Below, piece by piece: positions 1 through 7,865 of a DNA stretch of 64,000 nucleotides. How positions within the stretch are numbered: position 1 is the first letter of the stretch; every line of letters begins with the position of its first letter. The translations under genes and the position numbers were made by a program. The notes beneath the pieces are model-generated. The model was not told where the DNA came from. It did not search any database and worked only from the letters and a program-made list of their open reading frames with translations. The stretch comes from Fimenecus sp045543095 (GTDB taxonomy: Bacteria > Bacillota > Clostridia > Oscillospirales > Acutalibacteraceae). The DNA lies in contig JAZQMC010000013.1 of assembly GCA_045543095.1 (NCBI GenBank), positions 1 through 64,000 on the forward strand, written 5' to 3'.

Positions 1-643
1 GAAACCTATTACTTTGCTTTTTTTGACCACAAAGGAGCTTACAATTACACCGTATTTTTAAAAGCACCTTGTACTGAACACACAGGCGGCACACAGACCT
101 GCAAGGGTTATCAGTGTGAGGTTTGTGGTGAATGGTACGGTGAAGCAAGTGAGCACACAGATGAAAACGAAAATGGTTTATGTGATGTCTGTGATGCCTT
201 TCTCGGTAATGAAATCAAAGCCGGTGACACCTATACTGTTACTAAAGAAGAGTATGTAAAATTTGTTCCTACTGAAAGCGGTAAATTTATTTTGCGTTCT
301 GTTTCTGATACAGACCCTATGGTAACAATTTATGATAGCGATATGTCATCCATTGCCCAGATAGACGACAGCGACTACAGAGAAGAAAATGACCTTGATT
401 TTTATTTTGAATATGAATATACAGCCGGCGAAACCTATTACTTTGCTTTTTTTGACCACAAAGGAGCTTACAATTACACCGTATTTTTAAAAGCACCTTG
501 TACTGAACACACAGGCGGCACACAGACCTGCAAGGGTTATCAGTGTGAAGTTTGTGGTGAATGGTACGGTGAAGCAAGTGAGCACACAGATGAAAACGAA
601 AATGGTTTATGTGATTTCTGTGATGCCTTTCTCGGTAATGAAA
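1..643 (+). repeat. Near-identical 429-bp tandem duplication inside the surface gene
   Basis: Bases 1 to about 215 and 430 to about 643 match almost base for base, with only a couple of differences in the first 200 bases. The repeat period is 429 bp (143 codons). A third, clearly diverged copy starts near 856. The near-identity of the first two copies at DNA level, including third codon positions, points to recent duplication or gene conversion. Confidence 0.85.
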
Positions 644-2697
644 TCAAAGTCGGAACTTATACTATCACAAAGGAAGAGTATGTAAAATTCGTTCCTGATG
701 TAAGCGGTAAATTTATTATTAGGTCTGTTTCTGATTCAGACCCGATGGTAACACTTTATGACTGTAATATGGAAGAACTTGTCAAAGTAGACGACAGCTA
801 CTACAGAGAAAATGACTACGATTTTTATTCTGTATATGAATATACAGCCGGTGAAACATATTACTTTAAATTTTTCGACCACGAGGGAGGATACAACTAC
901 ACTGTATATTTAATTGCACCTTGTACTGAGCACACAGGCGGTACACAGACTTGTAAGGGTTATAAATGTGATGTTTGTGGCGAATGGTACGGTGAAGCAG
1001 GTGACCATGACCTTAGCACGGAACAGACCTGTAAGGGTTATTATTGTGATTTCTGCGAAGGATGGTACGGTGAAGCAGGTGACCATGACCTTAGCACAGA
1101 ACAAACCTGTAAGGGTTATCAGTGTGAAGTTTGCGAAGAATGGTTTGGTGAAGCTGACGAAAACAAACACGGTTGGTATTTCGGCGAATGTATATATTGC
1201 GGTATCGAATATCCCGCAGATTTAGAATGTGAACATTATTATAGTCATGAAAATGATTACAGATGCATAACTTGCGGAGCAGAGTGTCCCCACGAATCAA
1301 TAGAGAACGGAGTTTGTACAGATTGTTTATATAGCCTTCCGTTTTCACTTACAACAGGCGAAGCTGTTACATATCACGGCTCTTTCGCAGATGCACTTTA
1401 CTATGCTGAAGACGGCAGTGTAATAAAATTGCTCAGGGATTACGGCGACTATAACAATCTTGAAATAAACAAGGCAATAACACTTGACCTTAACGGAATG
1501 TATTGGGACCAACCATCAAGCGGCAGTTTTACAATTAACGCACCCGTTCATTTTACGGATTCAACAGGAGGCGGTTTTTTATATTACGGTCTTAATATTA
1601 ACTCTCCTGTTACATTCAGTGGTGGTGCTTACAGATATATCCGTATAGACCTTGAAACTGAAGACGCTCTCAGCGATTATCTTGCTGACGGATATGATTA
1701 TTTTGACTTAAATACCGATGAAGTCCTTGATTTATCATCTGAAAAACTTGTCGAATATGTAGCAATCAAGCGTAGCCCGTTCACAGGCATTAAGGGTGAC
1801 TATTTTTACAAGAATGATGTAATGCAGAAAGCATATCAGCTTGTAGAATTTGAAGGCGATTTCTACTATATCGGCGACCGCCATCAAATCGTTAAGGATA
1901 AAGAGGTTTATCTCAGAGCAGACAGAATTAACGGCTTAACATTTGCAGATGGTACATCAATCACAGAGGGTTATTATTACTTTGGCGAAGATGGTAAGAT
2001 GATGATGCGTGAAGGTATTGTCGGAAATCATATTTACAAGGATAATATTATGCTAAAGGCATATCAGCTTGTAGAACTTGACGGCGAATTCTACTATATC
2101 GGCGACCGCCATGAAATCGTTAAAAATAATACTGTTTATCTCAGAACAGACAGAATTAACGGTTTAACTTATGCAGACGGCACACCGATTACTACAGGCT
2201 ATTATGATTTTGACGAAAACGGCAAGATGATAATGCGTGAAGGCATTGTTGGTAACCATATTTACAAGGATAATGTTATGTTAATGGCATATCAGCTTGT
2301 TGAGGTTGACGGTGAATTCTACTATATCGGAGACCGCCATGAAATCGTTAAAAATAAAACTGTTTATATCAGAGAAAACAGAATTAACGGCTTGACATTT
2401 GCTGACGGTACACCAATTACTGCAGGTTATTATGATTTTGACGAAGATGGCAAGATGATTATTCTTGATGGTGTTGTAGGTAACAAAGTTTATAAGAACA
2501 ATGTTCAGTTAAAGGCATATCAGCTTGTTGAGGTTGACGGTGAATTCTATTATATCGGCGACCGCCACGAAATCGTTAAAAATAAAACTGTTTATCTCAG
2601 AGAAGACAGAATTAATGGCTTAACTTACGCAGACGGCACACCGATTACTACAGGCTATTACGAATTCGACGAAAACGGCAAGATGATTATTGAGTAA
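1..2697 (+). CDS. Secreted repeat protein, 5' end outside the window
   Basis: The reading frame is open from base 1, so the N-terminus and any signal peptide lie upstream. The visible part has three zones. First come beta-sandwich repeats resembling pre-peptidase C-terminal domains (pattern: FVP.SGKFI, DSDPMVTLYD, AGETYYF), each followed by Cys-rich modules of the type CKGYQCEVCGEWYGEA, about six in all, which look like small metal-binding knuckles. Then comes a stretch without repeats (window bases 1330-1780). Last are four 78-residue repeats with YQLVEVDGEFYYIGDRH and GYYDFDENGKM, resembling cell-wall-binding or choline-binding-type repeats. The sequence has many aromatic and acidic residues and ends without a membrane anchor. 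Extracellular attachment is inferred from the repeat types. Function is not recognised. A strong hairpin terminator follows 22 bases after the stop. Confidence 0.85.
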   Translation, partial: ETYYFAFFDHKGAYNYTVFLKAPCTEHTGGTQTCKGYQCEVCGEWYGEASEHTDENENGLCDVCDAFLGNEIKAGDTYTVTKEEYVKFVPTESGKFILRSVSDTDPMVTIYDSDMSSIAQIDDSDYREENDLDFYFEYEYTAGETYYFAFFDHKGAYNYTVFLKAPCTEHTGGTQTCKGYQCEVCGEWYGEASEHTDENENGLCDFCDAFLGNEIKVGTYTITKEEYVKFVPDVSGKFIIRSVSDSDPMVTLYDCNMEELVKVDDSYYRENDYDFYSVYEYTAGETYYFKFFDHEGGYNYTVYLIAPCTEHTGGTQTCKGYKCDVCGEWYGEAGDHDLSTEQTCKGYYCDFCEGWYGEAGDHDLSTEQTCKGYQCEVCEEWFGEADENKHGWYFGECIYCGIEYPADLECEHYYSHENDYRCITCGAECPHESIENGVCTDCLYSLPFSLTTGEAVTYHGSFADALYYAEDGSVIKLLRDYGDYNNLEINKAITLDLNGMYWDQPSSGSFTINAPVHFTDSTGGGFLYYGLNINSPVTFSGGAYRYIRIDLETEDALSDYLADGYDYFDLNTDEVLDLSSEKLVEYVAIKRSPFTGIKGDYFYKNDVMQKAYQLVEFEGDFYYIGDRHQIVKDKEVYLRADRINGLTFADGTSITEGYYYFGEDGKMMMREGIVGNHIYKDNIMLKAYQLVELDGEFYYIGDRHEIVKNNTVYLRTDRINGLTYADGTPITTGYYDFDENGKMIMREGIVGNHIYKDNVMLMAYQLVEVDGEFYYIGDRHEIVKNKTVYIRENRINGLTFADGTPITAGYYDFDEDGKMIILDGVVGNKVYKNNVQLKAYQLVEVDGEFYYIGDRHEIVKNKTVYLREDRINGLTYADGTPITTGYYEFDENGKMIIE
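1786..2694 (+). repeat. Four 78-codon repeats at the 3' end of the surface gene
   Basis: The motif G(D/N)xxYKxN...YQLVE...FYYIGDRHxIVK...RINGLTxADGT...GYYxFxEDGKM recurs about every 234 bases, beginning near 1789, 2023, 2257 and 2491. Copies differ at many silent sites, so they are older than the duplication at the 5' side. Confidence 0.8.
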
Positions 2698-2718
2698 TCA
2701 AATCAATTTAATAAGCTA

Positions 2719-2750
2719 CGGCGGGGTTAATAACCCCGCCGATTTTGTTT
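2719..2750 (+). terminator. Rho-independent terminator of the surface protein gene
   Basis: A GC-rich hairpin, CGGCGGGGTT/AACCCCGCCG, is followed by ATTTTGTTT. It begins 22 bases after the stop codon of the plus-strand gene. Confidence 0.85.
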
Positions 2751-2791
2751 AAGTGCATAAATTTGAATTTGTCTATCTGTTTATATTGAAA

Positions 2792-2823
2792 AAACAAAAC
2801 GGACTATCAATTTGATAGTCCGT
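2792..2823 (-). terminator. Terminator for the minus-strand CD1247-like gene
   Basis: The perfect hairpin ACGGACTATCAA/TTTGATAGTCCGT, read on the minus strand, is followed by a GTTTTGTTTTTT tract. It lies 20 bases beyond the minus-strand stop at 2844. Confidence 0.8.
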
Positions 2824-2843
2824 AAATATTTGTGAATAATAAA

Positions 2844-3275
2844 TTATTCTTCGTCGTCTGCACAGCAGTCGCAGTCACAATCGCAGTCAAATTCAAGAAC
2901 TTCACCGCAAGCAGGACATTCAGCCTCACCGTCGAGAATGATTTCTTCATCAAAATAAATCATTTCGCCACAGTTTGGGCACTCAACTTCATACATATCG
3001 TCATCGCAATCGCAGTCACAATCGTCACAATCGCAATCACAGTCATCGCATTCGTCATAGAAGATTTCTTCAAGGTCTGCAAGGTCTTCGTCAACAGCGT
3101 CAAGCTGTTCTGTAACGAGTTCCATTTCGTCGTCAAGGTCGCTTACTGCAAGAGCAAGGTCTTCAAGAACATCGAGAACTGCGTTGATAACTTTTGTTTC
3201 TTTATCGTCTTTATCAAAATCAAGACCTTCAACAAGTCCTTTAAGATATGCTACTTTTTCTGTTACTGTCATCAT
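2844..3275 (-). CDS. CD1247-type acidic Cys-rich zinc-ribbon protein
   Basis: A 143-residue protein. The N-terminal part (about 1-65) is helical and acidic, starting MMTVTEKVAYLKGLVEGL, which matches the CD1247 N-terminal domain found in clostridial genomes. The C-terminal part holds a zinc ribbon with paired CPNCG and CPACG knuckles. On both sides are runs of alternating Asp and Cys (DCDCD), giving about 16 cysteines in the last 75 residues. A strong GGAGGAAT ribosome site precedes ATG-ATG. The gene lies 45 bases downstream of efp and may share its transcript. Metal binding is likely from composition. The physiological role is unknown. Confidence 0.8.
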   Translation of the reverse strand: MMTVTEKVAYLKGLVEGLDFDKDDKETKVINAVLDVLEDLALAVSDLDDEMELVTEQLDAVDEDLADLEEIFYDECDDCDCDCDDCDCDCDDDMYEVECPNCGEMIYFDEEIILDGEAECPACGEVLEFDCDCDCDCCADDEE

Positions 3276-3320
3276 TTTTATTCCTCCGTTCAGAATATTA
3301 GGGAATATTATATTATTCCA

Positions 3321-3878
3321 TTATGCACGTGACATATACTCGCCTGTACGAGTGTCAACGTTAATCATTTCGCCCTCGTTGATAAAGAGAGGAACCTTGA
3401 TTTCTGCACCTGTTTCAAGAGTTGCAGGCTTTGTAGCGTTAGTTGCTGTGTTACCTGCAAAGCCGGGGTCTGTCTGTGCAACCTGAAGAGTAACGAATGT
3501 TGGTGGTTCAACACCGAAAACATTGCCCTTGTATGAAAGGATTTTACATACCATATTTTCTTTAACGAACTTAAAGTTTTCGCCAAGGTCTGAAGCATTT
3601 ACCGGAACCATATCGTATGTTTCCTGGTCCATAAAATAGTAAAGACCACTGTCGTTGTAAGAATATTCCATATCCTTTCTCTCAATGAAAGCAGTTGGAT
3701 ATTTTTCAGTTGGGTTGAATGTTCTTTCAACAACACCGCCTGAAATAACGTTTTTAATTTTAGCTCTTACGAAAGCAGCGCCCTTACCGGGTTTAACGTG
3801 CTGGAATTCAACGATTTGGTAAACGTTGCCGTCCATCTCAAAAGTTACGCCGTTTCTGAAATCACCTGCTGATACCAT
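3321..3878 (-). CDS. efp: Translation elongation factor P
   Basis: EF-P of standard length (185 residues). It binds ribosomes stalled on polyproline and promotes peptide-bond formation between the P and E sites. It begins MVSAGDFRNGVTFEMDG and carries the loop KPGKGAAF, whose lysine (K32) occupies the position modified in other bacteria. The following KOW-like and OB domains are intact, ending in DTRTGEYMSRA. No EpmA/EpmB-type modification gene is in the window. It has its own promoter (3916-3944). The CD1247-like gene follows. Confidence 0.97.
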   Translation of the reverse strand: MVSAGDFRNGVTFEMDGNVYQIVEFQHVKPGKGAAFVRAKIKNVISGGVVERTFNPTEKYPTAFIERKDMEYSYNDSGLYYFMDQETYDMVPVNASDLGENFKFVKENMVCKILSYKGNVFGVEPPTFVTLQVAQTDPGFAGNTATNATKPATLETGAEIKVPLFINEGEMINVDTRTGEYMSRA

Positions 3879-3915
3879 AGGTAATATACCTCCGTTTGTT
3901 TTTTAGTCACTATAA

Positions 3916-3944
3916 ATAATACAATAAAATTTATTGTATTTCAA
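3916..3944 (-). promoter_or_regulatory. Promoter of efp, overlapping an 11-bp-arm palindrome
   Basis: On the minus strand TTGAAA is followed by 17 bases and TATTAT, about 40 bases before the efp start. The spacer and -10 box lie within a perfect inverted repeat, AATACAATAAA/TTTATTGTATT (3918-3940), which could be an operator or a weak transcript-end hairpin. Confidence 0.65.
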
Positions 3945-3958
3945 GTCTTTTTGTAAAA

Positions 3959-5086
3959 TCAAGGCACAATTATATAACTCTCTGCCTGACTTTCGGCTAA
4001 TTTTTCATAAAATTCAATGTCTTCCGGTTGATTTTTAACTGTGGGAATAATTTTAAGAGTTGAAAAATTATTCTTTGCATTATCATTCATAACTACATAA
4101 GAGCTTGAAACGAATTCAACGTAATCACTGCCTTCGGGTACAGAAACAAGTGGTGAGCAAACTGCCGCAGCGGTATCAAAAAGAGTTCCGCCCCACTTTT
4201 CTGTGTTACCGCCCACTGCACCCTCATAGTCAACACCGATAATTACAGGGCATCTGCCTGCTACATCAACTGCTTTTTCAATGAACTGCAGAAGCACTGT
4301 GTTACGGTTAAGTGTTGTGTCGTTAGCAGTATAAACAGGCTTTGTACTGCTATTTACTTCGGGGAAGTGAACCGAGTCAAGATAAACGCAATCAGCATCC
4401 ATTTTTGTAATCTCTTTTATCAAATCACAGATGTAATTCTGCGAGCGGGCATTTGTAGGGTCAAGCCACACTCTGCCACCCAGAATTGCCGAATTATCAA
4501 ACCATATTTCAGTTTTCTCAACATTTTCGTAAATATAAGCATTGAGCCGTTGCGGAGCAACTGTATCTTCAAAACAGTAAATTCTGCCGATGAGCATAAA
4601 GCCTTCTGCCTTGATTTTTTCAATGATTACATCGTCTATTTTATTCAGCTTGTTTGGTACATTAATTTCATTTGATTTGTATGCAAGCTCGCCGTTTTTG
4701 TTTTTAAAATCAAGCATGACCGCATTAAAACCGTTCTTCTTAGCCTTTTCAAGAGTTTCTGAAAGGTCAGAAATATCCTCTAAAATTTCGTTTTCAATAT
4801 AAATTGCCCTGATTGTGCCGATATTATCTGTTGAGATTATGTGATTGTCATTTTGCTCGGGCTCGGGTAATGGGCGAGTGACAAGATTGTGCATAAACTT
4901 TGAAAAAATAAAGGTAAAAACAAAAAGGCATACCAAAAAAACGCAGAAAAGAATTTTCTTGTTGCGTTCTCTTTTGTGTGTGCGACGGCTTTCGCTTATT
5001 GCCTGATTACCGCGTTGCGACGGATATTTTTTTGAAAAAGGATAGTATCCTTTAAGCTTGCGGGGTGAATTTTCATTATTAGCCAT
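3959..5086 (-). CDS. Membrane-anchored DUF4015 (glycoside-hydrolase-like) protein
   Basis: A 375-residue protein with a basic cytoplasmic head (about 1-43), one membrane segment (ILFCVFLVCLFVFTFIFSKF, about 45-64) and a large extracellular domain. That domain has hallmarks of DUF4015/GHL13, a predicted TIM-barrel glycosidase-like family: AIYI near the start, GFNAVMLDFKNKNGEL, IGRIYCFED, GGRVWLDPTNARSQNYICDLIKEI and DADCVYLDSVHFPE. Acidic residues sit at the ends of several predicted strands, but the activity of the family is not established. Its ATG overlaps the stop of the RnfA-like gene (TAATG), so it is translationally coupled to the Rnf-like module. That coupling implies a shared job at the membrane. 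Confidence 0.8.
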   Translation of the reverse strand: MANNENSPRKLKGYYPFSKKYPSQRGNQAISESRRTHKRERNKKILFCVFLVCLFVFTFIFSKFMHNLVTRPLPEPEQNDNHIISTDNIGTIRAIYIENEILEDISDLSETLEKAKKNGFNAVMLDFKNKNGELAYKSNEINVPNKLNKIDDVIIEKIKAEGFMLIGRIYCFEDTVAPQRLNAYIYENVEKTEIWFDNSAILGGRVWLDPTNARSQNYICDLIKEITKMDADCVYLDSVHFPEVNSSTKPVYTANDTTLNRNTVLLQFIEKAVDVAGRCPVIIGVDYEGAVGGNTEKWGGTLFDTAAAVCSPLVSVPEGSDYVEFVSSSYVVMNDNAKNNFSTLKIIPTVKNQPEDIEFYEKLAESQAESYIIVP

Positions 5087-5679
5087 TAGATAAACACCGA
5101 TGTTCCTGAAATTCCCGTAAATGCAAGGGAAAGAAGTGCTGTGTAAATAAATACAGCGGGGGTTCCCTTAAAGCAACGGGGGATTGATTTATTCATATCA
5201 AGGCGTTTAAGACCGCCGTTAATAAGCAAAACTGCGATAATATATGCTGCACCGGCACCGATACCCGCACCTACTGCCTCAAAAACAGAGAATGCAGAGC
5301 GATAATTGATGAACGGAACGGCAAGTACAAGTGTGTTAAATGCGGCAATACCAATTCTGCGAATGGTTCGTGGAGAAATTTTACCGTAAACCAACACAAC
5401 GAGCATTGTTAAAACGTAAACTGCTAACAGTATTCCCGCAAAAATGAGATTGTGCACAATTTCGCTTCGTTCTTTAATCGCGGGGATTGTGTCAAGAAGC
5501 ACACAGATTGCAGAAACCACAGTTGAAAAATATGTGATAAACATTGCCATGGGGAAAAGTTGGCGGGGTTTTGCACTCATTCGCACTGCTTCACTTATGC
5601 CGTAGCCTGCATTAAAAATTAGATTCTGAAAAAGCATAACATAAAGTGCGGCAGAAATCATTTTTAAAAGCATACTCAT
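5086..5679 (-). CDS. RnfA-like membrane protein lacking the cluster cysteines
   Basis: A 197-residue, six-helix membrane protein of the RnfA/RnfE/NqrD/NqrE family. The second half matches RnfA closely in pattern: KISPRTIRRIGIAAFN, AVPFIN, GAGIGAGAAYIIAVLLINGG and the tail FKGTPAVFIYTALLSLAFTGISG. In genuine RnfA one cysteine in the motif GICPFLG and one in NCAVLG hold half of the membrane [2Fe-2S] cluster. Here the first region reads FNAGYGISE, with no cysteine before C59, and the second reads NTLVLA, with Thr116 in place of Cys. The protein therefore probably cannot ligate the cluster. Its start overlaps the stop of the RnfE-like gene (ATGA). Confidence 0.85.
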   Translation of the reverse strand: MSMLLKMISAALYVMLFQNLIFNAGYGISEAVRMSAKPRQLFPMAMFITYFSTVVSAICVLLDTIPAIKERSEIVHNLIFAGILLAVYVLTMLVVLVYGKISPRTIRRIGIAAFNTLVLAVPFINYRSAFSVFEAVGAGIGAGAAYIIAVLLINGGLKRLDMNKSIPRCFKGTPAVFIYTALLSLAFTGISGTSVFI

Positions 5680-6614
5680 TCTGCGTCACCTCCGTCATTG
5701 TTTTCATTTTCTTCATTACGGTTTTTATAATCTTCAAGCTCTGAAAGCATATCTGAAAAATCGTCAAGATATGTTCGCTCATCTTTGTTTTCTGTACGTG
5801 GTGCACGGTGTTGAGCATTTTCATCAATCTTGATTTTTGATTTCTTCTCTTTCTTTTCTCTTTTAGCCTTTTCCTTTTTGATGCGGACAAAAGCAGAGTC
5901 TGTTTCGCCCTCTTCACCGTAAGGATTGAAATCGTCATTCATAAGTTCACGCAAAGAACCGCGGAGTGAACGGCGGATTTCAGATGTGTCAAACGATTTA
6001 TCAGGATTTGCGTCGGGATATTTTTTGTTGATAAAAGCTTTGAGCACCGCCGCCATAAATCCTAAAATAAGCAAAGCACCAAAAGGCATACTCAATGCAG
6101 AAAAATGAACAGGCATATTAAGATTTATACCCATAATTGTTCCGTTTGCAAGAATTTCGCGGATAACGCCCACAAGTATTGCAACTGTGCCATAGCTGAT
6201 TGAAGCGGATAAGGCATCAACAAGACTTTCTTTGATGGTTCTTTTAACCGCGACTCTCTCGCAATGAAGTGCAACAAGTGAGTTAACCGCCATAAGAGGA
6301 AGATAAACGCCGAGGTTTATTGTAAGCTCGGGGAAAAATCTTCCTGTTATGTAAGTAATTGGGAAGATGATTGCGATTCCGAAAAGCACATAGAGTGCAA
6401 CACGCCAATAACGACGAACATTTTTTAAGAGTAAAGATGCCAATACTTCACATACAACCATTTCAACGGCGGTAATTACTGCTAAAAACAATGCGGAGCG
6501 TAACGACACGGCAATAGCGACAACGGGACAAAGACCGATTGCCTCAAAAAGCAAGGGGTTTTTAATAAGTGCACTATTGCGTATTCTTTTAAGCATATCT
6601 TTTCTATCACTCAT
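5676..6614 (-). CDS. RnfE-like membrane protein with a long charged tail
   Basis: A 312-residue protein. Residues 1 to about 220 match RnfE: NPLLFEAIGLCPVVAIAVS, NLGVYLPLMAVNS, SLVDALSASISYGTVAILVGVIREIL. The first cluster cysteine (C29 in GLCP) is kept. The second, normally in NCAILGRAEA, is Ser112. The canonical protein ends near 200-230 residues. Here a highly charged, Lys/Glu-rich cytoplasmic tail of roughly 85 residues follows. The start MSDRKD was chosen because AGGAGGTGAC stands just before it. It overlaps the RnfD-like gene by 8 bases. Family membership is clear, but electron transfer is doubtful. Confidence 0.85.
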   Translation of the reverse strand: MSDRKDMLKRIRNSALIKNPLLFEAIGLCPVVAIAVSLRSALFLAVITAVEMVVCEVLASLLLKNVRRYWRVALYVLFGIAIIFPITYITGRFFPELTINLGVYLPLMAVNSLVALHCERVAVKRTIKESLVDALSASISYGTVAILVGVIREILANGTIMGINLNMPVHFSALSMPFGALLILGFMAAVLKAFINKKYPDANPDKSFDTSEIRRSLRGSLRELMNDDFNPYGEEGETDSAFVRIKKEKAKREKKEKKSKIKIDENAQHRAPRTENKDERTYLDDFSDMLSELEDYKNRNEENENNDGGDAE

Positions 6615-7764
6615 TGTCGTCACCTCCTGTAATAAACGGAGAATCTTCAACGGTAACATCATTTTCTTCAGAAATCACATCCTCAAGACTTTCACTCTCG
6701 GTGTTTGCAAGAGTTTCGCTATCTTCAGTAACTTCTTCAGATTGTTCTATAATTTCTTCTTCTGAAATATCGGGGATTTCGTTAAGAACTTCGTCGGGCA
6801 CAAATGTGGGAACGGGTGCTTCAACAAATTCTTCCTCTTTCACAAGAAGTGATTTTTCTTTTTTGGTAAGTGGTAATTTATCAAAGAAATCGGAAATTGC
6901 ACAAGCGATAAGAATACCGAAAACTGCGGTTTCTTCAAAAGCACCAACATAACGAATAATCATACAGATTATACCGCTTACAAATCCCCATAATGCACGG
7001 GGAAGAGTTCTTTTTGGTAAAACTGATGGGAAAGACATAAAGAATACCGCCGAGAAAAGCATCATTCCTCCGCAAAGCTCCATAACGAGAGAAATGAATC
7101 TGCCTGTACCGACTCTCGGGAAAATAAGAGCCATAACGATAACGGCGAATATGAATGTAAGAGAAGAAACACTGTCTTTCGGTCTGCGGATAATAAGATA
7201 AATCAATGCACCTAAAAGAGCAAGTGCAGAGCCTGTGCCCATTGCAGTAGGCACATTACCAACAAGCACTTCAAGGACTGCTGCGATATTCTGACCGATT
7301 GAATTTCCCTGACTTAAAAGAGAGGTTATAGAATTTCCTGTTTCGGAATAATCAAACATAGTTTCGCCCCAACAAAGTACCGAGAAGCAGAATGCAGCTG
7401 CGGGCGGGACAAAAGGTGCGTCGTTTGCAGAGCCAAAAGGCACAACGCAAACCACCATCGCAAAGGCAGAAGCACAAACAATCATCCACCAGGGTGCATT
7501 TGCAGGCATCATAAGAGCGGTGCAAGCACCTAAAAAGAACGGTGAAAAATCGCGGAGGGGGAATTTAACCTTGAGAATTTTCTCGGCAATCTTACCGCAA
7601 ACCGCACAGGTCAGCACACCCAATAATACGGCAAAAATAACACGGATACCGTGAGTGAAGACACCAACGAGTATGGGTGCAGAAAGCATTATTGAGTAAT
7701 CTGTCATAATGCGACGAAGAGCAGTAAATTCAGTTTTATTTTGTTGTGTTGCTGAATTTGTCAA
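6607..7764 (-). CDS. RnfD/NqrB-like membrane protein
   Basis: A 385-residue multi-helix protein of the RnfD/NqrB family: FSPFFLGACTALMMPANAPWW, LVGNVPTAMGTGSALALLGALIYLI and IRYVGAFEETAVFGILIACAISDFFD align with RnfD landmarks. The site of covalent FMN attachment in RnfD (SGAT or TSAT, threonine) reads NSIT, so the threonine (T147) is retained in a degraded context. An acidic tail of about 85 residues follows the last helix. The start codon is TTG, preceded by GAGGA at good spacing. It is the first gene of a four-gene coupled operon. No rnfB, rnfC or rnfG is present in this window. Confidence 0.85.
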   Translation of the reverse strand: MTNSATQQNKTEFTALRRIMTDYSIMLSAPILVGVFTHGIRVIFAVLLGVLTCAVCGKIAEKILKVKFPLRDFSPFFLGACTALMMPANAPWWMIVCASAFAMVVCVVPFGSANDAPFVPPAAAFCFSVLCWGETMFDYSETGNSITSLLSQGNSIGQNIAAVLEVLVGNVPTAMGTGSALALLGALIYLIIRRPKDSVSSLTFIFAVIVMALIFPRVGTGRFISLVMELCGGMMLFSAVFFMSFPSVLPKRTLPRALWGFVSGIICMIIRYVGAFEETAVFGILIACAISDFFDKLPLTKKEKSLLVKEEEFVEAPVPTFVPDEVLNEIPDISEEEIIEQSEEVTEDSETLANTESESLEDVISEENDVTVEDSPFITGGDDNE

Positions 7765-7797
7765 TTAAAATTCCTCACTTTTACCAATATTTATTTA

Positions 7798-7827
7798 TTG
7801 CACAAAGCAAGTTGAATGTAATATGAT
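7798..7827 (+). promoter_or_regulatory. Probable promoter of mecA
   Basis: TTGCAC, an 18-base spacer and TATGAT lie about 40 bases before the mecA start, in the divergent gap with the Rnf-like operon. Confidence 0.5.
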
Positions 7828-7865
7828 GAAATAAGAGATATTTTCGCAAGAGGAGGCAAATCAGA

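Noticed and set aside
910..1225. Overlapping frames on both strands in the surface protein repeats
   Set aside because: They arise from repeated codons of the real frame and lack start signals.
2832..3332. Plus-strand frame of 166 codons opposite the CD1247-like gene
   Set aside because: The minus strand has a clear ribosome site, a zinc ribbon and a terminator. The plus frame is an antisense shadow.
5086..7764. A complete Rnf ferredoxin:NAD oxidoreductase operon
   Set aside because: rnfB, rnfC and rnfG are absent and three of four cluster cysteines are replaced, so the standard function is not supported.
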